Assembly: GCA_903848645.1 (NCBI GenBank)
Contig: CAINGU010000050.1
Coordinates: 1 to 64,000 of the forward strand
Length of the DNA stretch: 64,000 nucleotides
DNA from: an uncultured cyanobacterium
Lineage (GTDB): Bacteria; Cyanobacteriota; Cyanobacteriia; Cyanobacteriales; Nostocaceae
Reading direction: 5' to 3'
A program made the position numbers and the translations under genes. Below are positions 55,832 to 63,764 of the stretch, piece by piece; the first letter of the stretch is position 1, and each line of letters begins with the position of its first letter. Below the pieces are notes generated by a model. It did no database searches, was not told the DNA's origin, and was given only the letters and a program-made list of their open reading frames with translations.

Positions 55832-56404
55832 CTAAATTAAGCCGATGCGGTCAAGAGGCCAGAAGCGAAATGTAGCACGACCAATGAGGTTTTTGCTGGG
55901 GACAAAACCCCAGTAACGAGAATCATTACTATCATTCCGATTATCCCCCATGACAAAAAATGCGCCTTCTGGGACCTTGATTTCGGGAAATGGGCTATTT
56001 GGCGGTTCAGCAATGTAGTCTTCTGTTAGGGCTTTACCGTTGAGATAAACTTTACCTTGAGCAATGCTAATTACTGCTCCTGGTTCACCAATTACCCGTT
56101 TAATAAAGGCTTGATTTTCAGGATATCCCCGTCGTTGTAATTCTGGTGGTGAGTTAAAAACGACAATATCGCCGATTTTGGGCGGATGAAACCGATAAGA
56201 GACTTTTTCTATGACCAAGCGATCGCCTGTGTGTAAGGTAGGATACATTGATTCAGATGGAATCAAGCGTGGTTCAGCAATAAAAGTCCGAATTAGAAGG
56301 GCTAAACACAGAGCAATAGTTATTAAAACTAAATTTTCTTGCCAACCACTCCTTATGTTTGTTTGTGAAGAAGTTTCTTTAATATCACTTTCGTGAGGAG
56401 TCAT
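55832..56404 (-). CDS. lepB: Signal peptidase I
   Basis: LepB removes signal peptides from exported proteins. From MTPHESDIKE the enzyme has 190 residues, the normal size; the in-frame upstream ATG would add 55 residues encoded by heptamer repeats and is unlikely. After one membrane helix (NLVLITIALCLALLIRTFI), the catalytic Ser52 lies in IPSESMYPTL and Lys102 in AFIKRVIG. The GDNRNDSNDSRYWGFV box is intact. Cyanobacteria have two such peptidases; which one this is cannot be told. Confidence 0.92.
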   Translation of the reverse strand: MTPHESDIKETSSQTNIRSGWQENLVLITIALCLALLIRTFIAEPRLIPSESMYPTLHTGDRLVIEKVSYRFHPPKIGDIVVFNSPPELQRRGYPENQAFIKRVIGEPGAVISIAQGKVYLNGKALTEDYIAEPPNSPFPEIKVPEGAFFVMGDNRNDSNDSRYWGFVPSKNLIGRATFRFWPLDRIGLI

Positions 56405-56473
56405 AGTCAAGGGTGTAGGGGTGTAGGATGGTAGGGGTGTAGGGGAGGCAGGGAAGAAAGAATTTTCCCAATG

Positions 56474-56512
56474 ACAACGGACAACTGACAACTGACAACT
56501 GACAACTGACAA
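56474..56512. repeat. CAACTGA heptamer array (reverse of TCAGTTG)
   Basis: Five to six imperfect CAACTGA units lie between lepB and the grpE-like gene. They are the reverse complement of the arrays at 12839 and 52992. Confidence 0.8.
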
Positions 56513-56513
56513 A

Positions 56514-57002
56514 TTACCCATTATCTGATTTAGCAGTAATAACTTCTGTGGGACGGAGGACTTTTTCACCTAAATGAAATCCGCGACGGACAATTTTAGT
56601 AATTGTTTGGTCTGGGATATCTGTTCTTTCTTCTCGATCAATGACGCGACATAAGTTAAAATCTGGTTCTTTGCCTTCTTGTAATTCTATAGGTAAAAGT
56701 TGACGCTTTCCTAATACACTGAGAAACTTCCGATTAACTGCACCTATGGATCTGGGTAAGCCTTCTATAAATTCTGGACTAGGATTGGGATTGTTTTCTA
56801 GATAGTCTAATAAAGCTTCGAGGGCATCAGCAACTTCTAAAAGTTCCAACAATAAATCTTCTGTTTGGGCTGTGGTTTGGGTTTGCTGTTCTCTTAAAGA
56901 CTGCTGTAATACCACATTGTCTTTTTGCAGAATGCCGATTTTTTGTACGAGTAAGTCTCGTAACTCTAAGCTAATCAAATAGTTTGGGGATAAGTCAGAC
57001 AC
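56514..57002 (-). CDS. GrpE-like Hsp70 nucleotide exchange factor (divergent)
   Basis: The 162-residue protein has an N-terminal coiled-coil helix (LRDLLVQKIGILQKDNVVLQ, QSLREQQTQTTAQTEDLLL). The C-terminal domain has ITKIVRRGFHLGEKVLRPTE followed by VITAKS, which matches the GrpE ending (GYxxxDRVLRPAxVxVs). The central KFLSVLGKRQLLPI fits too. GrpE exchanges ADP on DnaK. This copy is shorter and more divergent than typical GrpE (about 200-250 residues), so it is probably a specialised homologue rather than the main one. It ends a leftward unit with a LysM/zinc-ribbon protein. Confidence 0.75.
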   Translation of the reverse strand: MSDLSPNYLISLELRDLLVQKIGILQKDNVVLQQSLREQQTQTTAQTEDLLLELLEVADALEALLDYLENNPNPSPEFIEGLPRSIGAVNRKFLSVLGKRQLLPIELQEGKEPDFNLCRVIDREERTDIPDQTITKIVRRGFHLGEKVLRPTEVITAKSDNG

Positions 57003-57117
57003 GGGAAATCTCTTTAGATAAAATAATTAAGATTCTTCTAGCCCAAGTGTTAACTTGGGAGAAAACGAGGATGATTACTTAAAAGCTAACAAATAATACT
57101 TTCCCTAATAACCGTTC

Positions 57118-57247
57118 CTAAAAACTGGGTTTTTCCGCCCAATCACTGAGGGCTGTTTCCGCAATAATTACCGCTGCCCGCAGTTGTTTTTTGGGCGAAA
57201 TTTTCAGCTTTCTGACTAGCTTGTTTAAAGCTGTCAATGATACTCAT
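57118..57247 (-). pseudogene. Small coding sequence with apparent frame break
   Basis: The ATG overlaps the stop of the upstream LysM gene (ATGA), then codes for MSIIDSFKQASQKAENFAQK. At a run of six adenines (57187-57192 on the + strand) the frame shifts and soon meets TGA at 57143-57145. With five adenines it would go on as QLRAAVIIAETALSDWAEKP and end at TAG near 57118. So this is either a frameshifted gene of about 42 codons, a programmed frameshift, or a homopolymer error. The 241-nt gap between the neighbours otherwise holds no gene. Function unknown. Confidence 0.5.
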
Positions 57248-57738
57248 GGGGTTTTCCCTTTACAGCTACTAGGAATTTTCAAAACCTGATCTATGTCTAA
57301 TTTATTTTCCCGCTTTTGTAATTCAGAGTTAGCTGCAACTATTAATTGCCAGTCAGTAGGTTTACTACACAACTTTCCCGCAATACTACTAAGAGTATCT
57401 CCAGATTTTACAGTGTAAGTAGCTAGTTGTGGGGCTGGTTTAGGCACAACGGGGGTAATTACCTCAGAAGTGGGGTTAGAACTAGTAGTAACTGTAGGCT
57501 TAGGAACAGTTGCGGTATATATAGCTGTTTGCACTGCAAAAAAACTACCCCCTGCACCGATAGTAATGCCTATCATTAGCATTAAAATGGCAATTCCTGT
57601 TGTCCAAGATTTTGGGCGCTGGGGTAATGCTTCCAAGGAGCGAATTAAAGAAACATCTGTGTCACAATTAGGACAGGTATTACCCTCAATTCCTTGATAC
57701 CCGCAAACAGGACAATCAATTTTAGTTTTGGTGTTCAT
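57244..57738 (-). CDS. LysM-domain protein with N-terminal zinc ribbon and membrane helix
   Basis: The 164-residue protein starts with a zinc ribbon: Cys9, Cys12, Cys22 and Cys25 (CPVC..CPNC). A membrane helix follows (TTGIAILMLMIGITIGAGGS). After a Pro/Thr-rich spacer the C-terminal LysM domain reads TYTVKSGDTLSSIAGKLCSK. LysM binds peptidoglycan glycans, so the C-terminus is periplasmic and the zinc ribbon cytosolic. Its start overlaps the stop of the upstream gene by 4 nt, and its own stop overlaps the small frame-broken gene. Confidence 0.85.
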   Translation of the reverse strand: MNTKTKIDCPVCGYQGIEGNTCPNCDTDVSLIRSLEALPQRPKSWTTGIAILMLMIGITIGAGGSFFAVQTAIYTATVPKPTVTTSSNPTSEVITPVVPKPAPQLATYTVKSGDTLSSIAGKLCSKPTDWQLIVAANSELQKRENKLDIDQVLKIPSSCKGKTP

Positions 57739-58148
57739 CGTCTAAGTCCCGTGATAATGCTATTACTGGGTAATTCTTGATTTAACCCTTGATTTAACCA
57801 ATGTTGTACATCTGGTTGTAATTCCCACCATAAGCGATCTGCTTCGTTGCTATAACCACCTGCATCTGCATTTAGCATCCGGGAGAATTTATGAGACATA
57901 GCATTAGCTTGGGTAGGTGCAACGGCTTTGGCTTGTTGAATAGCGAAAATACAAGCTTGAAATAGGTGTACTTCATCAGGTAAGTTCCGAAGTTCTCGTC
58001 TGGTTTCTTCACTGTGATACTCCATTGAGGAGATATTATGGCTATTCATAGCAAATTGTAATTCTTGACTCAAGTTTTGTAATCGTTCTTGCTGAAATTG
58101 GGGAATCATAAAGCCGCAGAAGTTGATCATGCGCTCACACTCATTCAC
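57735..58148 (-). CDS. Hypothetical helical protein, possibly lacking its true N-terminus
   Basis: The 137-residue protein starts at GTG. It contains FCGFMIPQFQQERLQNLSQE, MEYHSEETRRELRNLPDEVH and ADRLWWELQPDVQHWLNQGL, all helical, with no recognised domain. Just upstream a 17-codon frame (MTGQEYNDLRERAGESP) is in another phase and ends in a TAG that shares its last base with this GTG. One extra G in the GGGG run would join the two. The 3' end overlaps the LysM gene by 4 nt, so it is part of that operon. Confidence 0.6.
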   Translation of the reverse strand: MNECERMINFCGFMIPQFQQERLQNLSQELQFAMNSHNISSMEYHSEETRRELRNLPDEVHLFQACIFAIQQAKAVAPTQANAMSHKFSRMLNADAGGYSNEADRLWWELQPDVQHWLNQGLNQELPSNSIITGLRR

Positions 58149-58201
58149 TAAGGACTTTCCCCAGCCCGTTCCCGCAAATCATTGTATTCTTGTCCTGTCA
58201 T
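58148..58201 (-). other. 17-codon upstream frame or frameshifted N-terminus
   Basis: ATG at 58199-58201 opens MTGQEYNDLRERAGESP and then TAG, whose last base is the first base of the next gene's GTG. A one-base insertion in the GGGG run would continue it as a fused protein reading ..RAGGKSLVNECERM. It is either a leader peptide with coupled translation or the real start of the next gene broken by a frameshift. Confidence 0.45.
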
Positions 58202-58413
58202 GGTAATTCAAACTACATATTTGTTTCATATTTTATGTTTACAAATTGCTTAAAAATAAGAAGTTCTATTCTAGAAATTATCGTATAATTACTGAAATAA
58301 ATCAGCACTTAGCTTCAGATTTAATACAATTTCAGAAAATATACCACTTTTTTGAAAAGTATAGAGCAGCGCATATAGTGTATATTTACCATGATCAATA
58401 ACCTCAAACTACT

Positions 58414-59787
58414 ATGATGATGATCAATAACTTCAGACGACTGGTATACCTTTTTCTCTTTCTGGCATTAATGAATCCCAATAGTGGACAGGCCCTAGCT
58501 GATTCCTTAATTAGTCAAATTACAGCACCAATTTCCGGTGATAATACTACAGCAATCACGAAAACATATTATGTAAGTCCTACTGGAAGTGACAAAAACA
58601 CTGGACTTTCCGAATCTTCCCCTTTGACACTTCAAAAAGCGGCAGATATTACCAACCCTGGGGATACAGTGCTAATTATGGACGGGGTATATAAAAATGC
58701 TTCTGCCACTGGTCAGGTAGTATTAATTACCCGGTCTGGCGGTCCAGATGCCTGGATTACTTACAAAGCATATCCTGGACATTTCCCCAAACTTCAGCAC
58801 AATGGATGGAATGGCATCTTGATTAGAAATGGAGCTTCCTATATCGAAGTGAACGGATTAGAAGTAATCGGGAACAATGCCAATATCACTCTTAAGGATG
58901 CACAACTTCAAAAGGATAACAAATCCAACCCTCTAACCAACGGTAACTGTATCATTGTTAATGGAGCAAAAAATAGTAATTCTCATCACATAAGGATTAT
59001 CAATAATAAAGTTCATGATTGCGGGGGTGGGGGTATTGGTATAACTCAAGCAGATTATGTGAATATAGAAGGTAATGAGGTGTTTAATAATGCCTGGTAC
59101 TCTGTCTACGGTAACAGTGGTATTTCTACTTATCAAAACTGGCGATTTGATGATAGTCAGGAATACAAAATGATTATCAGAAACAACAAAGTTTACAACA
59201 ACCGTCAATACATTCCCTGGATTAATGTTGGTAAGATTACTGATGGAAATGGTATTATTATTGACGATTCAAGAAATACCCAGAATGGGTCTACATTAGG
59301 TGCATACACTGGACGGACTTTAGTAGCAAACAATATCGTGTTTAACAATGGTGGTTCAGGCATTCATACCTATTTCAGCGATCATGTTGATATTGTCAAT
59401 AACACCGCTTATTTGAATAATCAAAGTCCAGAAATTAAAGACGGACAAATATTTGCCAATAATTCATCTGATGTCAAAATTCTGAATAACATTCTCTACG
59501 CTATGCCTGGGAAGAATGTTAACAGTATCTGGAAGTCTACAGATGTTACGTATGACTATAATCTATACGCGAACAGTAGCATCATACCAGTTAAGGGTAA
59601 TAATGATATTATTATTGATGACCCTCTGTTTGTTGATGCTTTGAAGGGGGATTTTAGACTTCAATCTACTAGTCCAGCAATTAAAAAGGGTTTTGAATCG
59701 ACAAGTTTAAAAACTGATTTTGCAGGTAAGTCTCGTCCCTCTGGTTCTCGGCATGATATTGGAGCATATCAATATAGCAACGAATAA
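58414..59787 (+). CDS. Secreted right-handed parallel beta-helix protein
   Basis: The 457-residue protein has a signal peptide (LVYLFLFLALMNPNSGQALA). Next comes the DUF1565-type opening TYYVSPTGSDKNTGLSESSP and LQKAADITNPGDTVLIMDGV. Many parallel beta-helix coils follow, such as HIRIINNKVHDCGGGGIGIT and ADYVNIEGNEVFNNAWYSV. It ends with DFAGKSRPSGSRHDIGAYQY. This layout is shared with polysaccharide lyases and epimerases; the substrate is not known. It may act on extracellular polysaccharide. The start could be any of three ATGs in a row. Confidence 0.85.
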   Translation: MMMINNFRRLVYLFLFLALMNPNSGQALADSLISQITAPISGDNTTAITKTYYVSPTGSDKNTGLSESSPLTLQKAADITNPGDTVLIMDGVYKNASATGQVVLITRSGGPDAWITYKAYPGHFPKLQHNGWNGILIRNGASYIEVNGLEVIGNNANITLKDAQLQKDNKSNPLTNGNCIIVNGAKNSNSHHIRIINNKVHDCGGGGIGITQADYVNIEGNEVFNNAWYSVYGNSGISTYQNWRFDDSQEYKMIIRNNKVYNNRQYIPWINVGKITDGNGIIIDDSRNTQNGSTLGAYTGRTLVANNIVFNNGGSGIHTYFSDHVDIVNNTAYLNNQSPEIKDGQIFANNSSDVKILNNILYAMPGKNVNSIWKSTDVTYDYNLYANSSIIPVKGNNDIIIDDPLFVDALKGDFRLQSTSPAIKKGFESTSLKTDFAGKSRPSGSRHDIGAYQYSNE

Positions 59788-60205
59788 GGTGATTAGGACA
59801 TCAATTTGAAAAGGGGGACGTTCTCAAGGTAAAATAGTTGATTCTGCTGATTCTATAGATTTAGGCACTTGCAAAGCGCCTCATCAATAGTTACACTTTT
59901 TTAAACATTCTCATTTTTATTTGGCAATGCCTGCGGCGAGCGAAGCTATCACTCAACTGCTGAAATGGGAGGTTTCCCAAAGTTTAGAGAGTCTTTGGCA
60001 AAGAGATATTTGATTTCGGTCAACATCTCAATGCCGCTGATACTAACTCCAGTGAAATTACTCAGCGACAGCAAGGCAGCATTGCCAAACTCAAAATCAG
60101 CAATAAAAAAACTCAGAGATTCTTCTGATAGGCGGTTTCCCTCCCTCAGAAACTCCGTAAGAAAATTGCTTTGTAAACATAACTATCCAGGAGGCTTGTT
60201 AGTCA
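59788..60205. other. 418-bp upstream region of psbB
   Basis: No supported gene. It includes a GC-rich palindromic stretch near 59925-59950 (TGCCTGCGGCGAGCGAAGC) and AGGAGG (60189-60194), a strong ribosome-binding site before the psbB ATG. It should contain the psbB promoter, which I cannot place with confidence. Confidence 0.5.
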
Positions 60206-61732
60206 ATGGGACTACCTTGGTACCGAGTACATACAGTTGTTCTGAACGATCCAGGTCGGCTGATTTCTGTACACTTAATGCACACAGCTTTAGTAGCTGG
60301 CTGGGCAGGTTCAATGGCACTGTATGAACTAGCAGTTTATAACCCCAGTGATCCAGTTCTTAACCCCATGTGGCGACAAGGGATGTTCGTACTTCCCTTC
60401 ATGGCACGTTTAGGCGTGACCGAATCTTGGGGTGGTTGGAGTGTAACTGGTGGCACAGCAGTAGACCCCGGTTTCTGGTCATTTGAAGGCGTTGCTGCGG
60501 CTCACATTGTTCTTTCTGGTTTATTATTCTTGGCTGCCGTTTGGCACTGGGTTTTCTGGGATTTGGAACTTTTTAGAGATCCTCGCACTGGTGAACCTGC
60601 GCTAGACTTGCCAAAAATGTTTGGTATTCACCTGTTCTTATCCGGTTTACTTTGTTTTGGTTTCGGCGCTTTCCACCAAACTGGACTATTTGGTCCGGGA
60701 ATGTGGGTGTCTGATGCCTATGGTATCACTGGCAGTATTCAGCCAGTAGCACCAGAATGGGGTCCCGCTGGATTTAACCCCTTTAACCCCGGTGGCGTGG
60801 TTGCTCACCACATTGCGGCTGGTGTAGTTGGTATTATCGCGGGTTTATTCCACCTGACAGTTAGACCTCCCGAAAGGCTCTACAAAGCCCTCCGGATGGG
60901 TAATATTGAAACCGTACTTTCTAGCAGTATTGCTGCTGTATTCTTCGCTGCTTTCGTAGTGGCTGGAACTATGTGGTACGGTAACGCTACTACCCCCATT
61001 GAACTGTTTGGACCTACTCGCTACCAGTGGGATCAAGGCTACTTCCGTCAAGAAATTCAGCGTCGTGTGCAAACCAGTGTTGCTGAAGGTGCAACTCTAA
61101 CCGAAGCTTGGGCGAAGATTCCGGAAAAGCTGGCTTTCTACGATTACGTTGGTAATAGCCCCGCTAAAGGTGGTCTATTCCGTACAGGTGCAATGGTGAA
61201 GGGTGATGGTATTGCCGAATCTTGGCAAGGTCACGCTGTGTTCACAGATGCTGAAGGTCGGGAATTAACAGTTCGTCGTCTACCTAACTTCTTTGAAACC
61301 TTCCCAGTCATTTTGACGGATAAAGACGGTGTTGTTCGGGCTGACATCCCCTTCCGTCGGGCAGAATCTAAATATAGCTTTGAACAAACTGGCGTTACTG
61401 TCAGCTTCTACGGTGGTAATTTGAATGGTAAAACCTTCAAAGATCCCGCTGATGTGAAGAAGTATGCCCGCAAAGCTCAAGGTGGGGAAATCTTTGAATT
61501 TGACAGAGAAACCTTGAACTCTGACGGTGTATTCCGGACTTCTCCCAGAGGTTGGTTTACCTTTGGTCATGCTGTATTCGCTCTATTATTCTTCTTTGGC
61601 CACCTGTGGCATGGTTCACGGACAATCTACCGTGATGTATTTGCTGGTGTGGAAATTGAAGAAGAACAAGTTGAATGGGGTCTGTTCCAGAAGGTGGGTG
61701 ACAAATCAACTCGTACCCGTAAGGAAGCTTAA
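60206..61732 (+). CDS. psbB: Photosystem II CP47 chlorophyll protein
   Basis: PsbB is a core-antenna subunit that binds chlorophyll a and carries energy to the PSII reaction centre in the thylakoid membrane. The 508-residue protein begins [20 protein letters not shown]. It has six membrane helices with chlorophyll-ligand His residues such as [31 protein letters not shown] and [16 protein letters not shown], and a large lumenal loop between helices 5 and 6 (about 260-450). It ends in [19 protein letters not shown]. Length is normal. psbT follows. Confidence 0.98.
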   Translation: MGLPWYRVHTVVLNDPGRLISVHLMHTALVAGWAGSMALYELAVYNPSDPVLNPMWRQGMFVLPFMARLGVTESWGGWSVTGGTAVDPGFWSFEGVAAAHIVLSGLLFLAAVWHWVFWDLELFRDPRTGEPALDLPKMFGIHLFLSGLLCFGFGAFHQTGLFGPGMWVSDAYGITGSIQPVAPEWGPAGFNPFNPGGVVAHHIAAGVVGIIAGLFHLTVRPPERLYKALRMGNIETVLSSSIAAVFFAAFVVAGTMWYGNATTPIELFGPTRYQWDQGYFRQEIQRRVQTSVAEGATLTEAWAKIPEKLAFYDYVGNSPAKGGLFRTGAMVKGDGIAESWQGHAVFTDAEGRELTVRRLPNFFETFPVILTDKDGVVRADIPFRRAESKYSFEQTGVTVSFYGGNLNGKTFKDPADVKKYARKAQGGEIFEFDRETLNSDGVFRTSPRGWFTFGHAVFALLFFFGHLWHGSRTIYRDVFAGVEIEEEQVEWGLFQKVGDKSTRTRKEA

Positions 61733-61830
61733 AATTTGGATTAAGTGTGAAGTGGAAAATATCTACTTCATGCTTTTTCCCTGGCTTGGTAAACTAAAAT
61801 TACTGGCTCAACAGGCAGGATCTGAAGAAT

Positions 61831-61935
61831 ATGGAAAGTGTTGCTTACATCTTGATTTTAACCCTAGCAATAGGTGTACTCTTTTTTGCGATCGCCTTCC
61901 GCGAACCCCCTCGGTTTGAGAAAAAAGAGAAGTAG
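61831..61935 (+). CDS. psbT: Photosystem II reaction-centre protein T
   Basis: This 34-residue one-helix protein, [20 protein letters not shown] followed by [14 protein letters not shown], is the conserved PsbT, which sits at the PSII dimer interface next to CP47. It lies 98 nt downstream of psbB in the same direction, the usual cyanobacterial and chloroplast order. It contains a HIP1 octamer (GCGATCGC) within its codons. It was found by reading the gap after psbB. Confidence 0.97.
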   Translation: MESVAYILILTLAIGVLFFAIAFREPPRFEKKEK

Positions 61936-61969
61936 TTAGTTATTCCCAATTTCTGAGGGAATATATCTA

Positions 61970-62011
61970 AAAATATCCGTTGTTACTAGTGATGGTAGCA
62001 ACGGATATTTT
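61970..62011 (+). terminator. Likely transcription terminator of psbB-psbT
   Basis: A 13-bp perfect stem (AAAATATCCGTTG/CAACGGATATTTT), extended by a wobble and three more pairs (TTAC/GTAG), ends in a short T-run (TATTTTAGTTT). It lies 35 nt after the psbT stop. Confidence 0.8.
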
Positions 62012-62244
62012 AGTTTAAGACTTCTTTCTTCTGTTGACTTCTTTCTTCTGTTGACTTCTGACTCCTGACTTCTGACTCCAAAATATGATATAATTTTATG
62101 TCTGGAAGTTGATATGTGTTAAGACTAGCTATTCTAAGCTAGGATAAGACAGCAATGTAAGTGGAAATTGTCCTCCCACTACTTACATATAAACTGAATT
62201 TATGACAAAACCTTTACGGAGACTAGACCCAGGAACACATTAGC

Positions 62245-63345
62245 ATGGTCAATCAGAACTTAACCGCTACAGAAATTGGATTTACCCACGAAGATTTCGC
62301 TGCTCTACTTGATAAATACGACTATCACTTCAGCCCTGGTGATGTCGTACCGGGTACAGTTTTCAGTATAGAGCCGCGCGGCGCTCTGATTGACATAGGT
62401 GCGAAAACCGCAGCATATATACCCATACAAGAAATGTCTATTAACCGGGTCGATGCCCCGGAAGAAGTCTTACAATCAAACGAAACACGGGAATTTTTCA
62501 TTCTTACCGATGAAAATGAAGATGGTCAGCTTACCCTTTCAATTCGTCGGATTGAGTATATGCGGGCTTGGGAACGAGTACGGCAGTTGCAAGCAGAAGA
62601 TGCTACTGTCCGTTCTGGCGTTTTCGCAACCAACCGTGGTGGTGCATTAGTGCGAATTGAAGGATTGCGCGGCTTTATCCCCGGTTCTCATATTAGCACT
62701 CGCAAACCCAAGGAAGATTTGGTAGGTGAAGAACTACCTTTGAAATTCCTCGAAGTAGATGAAGAGCGTAACCGTCTAGTTCTCTCCCATCGTCGGGCGC
62801 TGGTTGAGCGCAAGATGAACCGCTTGGAAGTTGGCGAAGTGGTCATTGGTACTGTTCGCGGTATCAAACCTTACGGTGCTTTCATTGATATTGGTGGCGT
62901 GAGCGGACTGCTACATATTTCTGAGATTTCCCACGAGCATATTGACACTCCTCATAGTGTGTTCAATGTCAATGATGAAGTGAAAGTAATGATCATTGAC
63001 TTGGATGCAGAAAGGGGACGGATTTCGCTGTCTACTAAACAGTTAGAACCTGAACCTGGTGACATGATCAAGAACCGTGATTTGGTTTACGATAAGGCCG
63101 AAGAAATGGCAGCTAAGTATCGGGAACAATTGCTTGCCAAACAGCAAGGTATTACTATACCTGCGGAAGTAGCACCTGTGGAAGCTGTAGCTGAAGAAGC
63201 CGTAGCTGAAGAAGTCGCATCTGTGGAAGCTGTAGCTGTGGAAACTGTAGCTGAAGAAGTTGCACCTGTGGAAGCTGTAGCTGAGGAAGAAATTCCCGCA
63301 GCAACAGAAATTGAAGAAGAGATCCCAGCAGCTATTGAATCATAG
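62245..63345 (+). CDS. rpsA: 30S ribosomal protein S1
   Basis: Ribosomal protein S1 binds mRNA at translation start. The 366-residue cyanobacterial form has three S1 (OB-fold) domains: GDVVPGTVFSIEPRGALIDI (from about residue 32), SGVFATNRGGALVRIEGLRG (about 118), and GEVVIGTVRGIKPYGAFIDI (about 198). Bacterial S1 in E. coli has six, but three is usual in cyanobacteria. The C-terminal 60 residues are an Ala/Glu/Val-rich repetitive tail (AEEVAPVEAVAEE units). The start ATG is supported by the S1-like first domain. Confidence 0.96.
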   Translation: MVNQNLTATEIGFTHEDFAALLDKYDYHFSPGDVVPGTVFSIEPRGALIDIGAKTAAYIPIQEMSINRVDAPEEVLQSNETREFFILTDENEDGQLTLSIRRIEYMRAWERVRQLQAEDATVRSGVFATNRGGALVRIEGLRGFIPGSHISTRKPKEDLVGEELPLKFLEVDEERNRLVLSHRRALVERKMNRLEVGEVVIGTVRGIKPYGAFIDIGGVSGLLHISEISHEHIDTPHSVFNVNDEVKVMIIDLDAERGRISLSTKQLEPEPGDMIKNRDLVYDKAEEMAAKYREQLLAKQQGITIPAEVAPVEAVAEEAVAEEVASVEAVAVETVAEEVAPVEAVAEEEIPAATEIEEEIPAAIES

Positions 63346-63393
63346 ATTGATAGTTGTAATTACCTACAACTGAGATCATGAAAGTATTGAATT

Positions 63394-63417
63394 AAGAGGG
63401 TTTTTCCCTCTTTTTTT
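63394..63417 (+). terminator. Rho-independent terminator of rpsA
   Basis: AAGAGGG and CCCTCTT arms around a T5 loop are followed by a run of seven T. It lies about 50 nt after the rpsA stop and is a textbook intrinsic terminator. Confidence 0.9.
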
Positions 63418-63507
63418 ATGGCAATTGGCTATTAAAAATTTTAGATTTTGGATTTTAGATTTTGGATTGGGAATTTTCGGTACAAACCCCACCCCTTCAG
63501 GGCGGAA

Positions 63508-63689
63508 TTAACCCTGTTCTGTCAGATTGGGAAAATGGAATATCTGAAAGGTTTACGGGGCTTTGGTTTTGACATTTTATGCAGCAATTTTATTTATTAA
63601 TAAATAAAAAAGTGCCAAACCTTGATGAAATAAGAGTTACAAAAGATGGATTCGATTATTGTTTTCCGAGAGTGACAAAACAGGGTTAA
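63508..63689. mobile_element. 182-bp MITE-like element with near-perfect 17-bp terminal inverted repeats
   Basis: TTAACCCTGTTCTGTCA at the left and TGACAAAACAGGGTTAA at the right match with one mismatch in 17. A 36-codon frame (ATG near 63593) reads MQQFYLLINKKVPNLDEIRV, ends with CFPRVTKQG and stops inside the right repeat. That pattern, an ORF ending in the inverted repeat, is typical of the 3' end of a transposase, so this may be a deletion derivative of an insertion sequence. The outer TTAA or TA could be a target duplication. TTTTGGA-type repeats flank it on both sides. Confidence 0.65.
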
Positions 63690-63764
63690 ATCCAAAATCC
63701 AAAATCCAAAATCGTAAATCCAAAATCTATTGACCTATTCCCTGTTCTTTAACAACTGAAAAAT

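Noticed and set aside
59965-60327. 120-codon frame overlapping the start of psbB
   Set aside because: Overlaps psbB in another frame, has no recognisable domain, and the AGGAGG box belongs to the psbB ATG.
61527-61919. 130-codon frame spanning the psbB end and psbT
   Set aside because: Runs out of frame across both psbB and psbT, which are certain.
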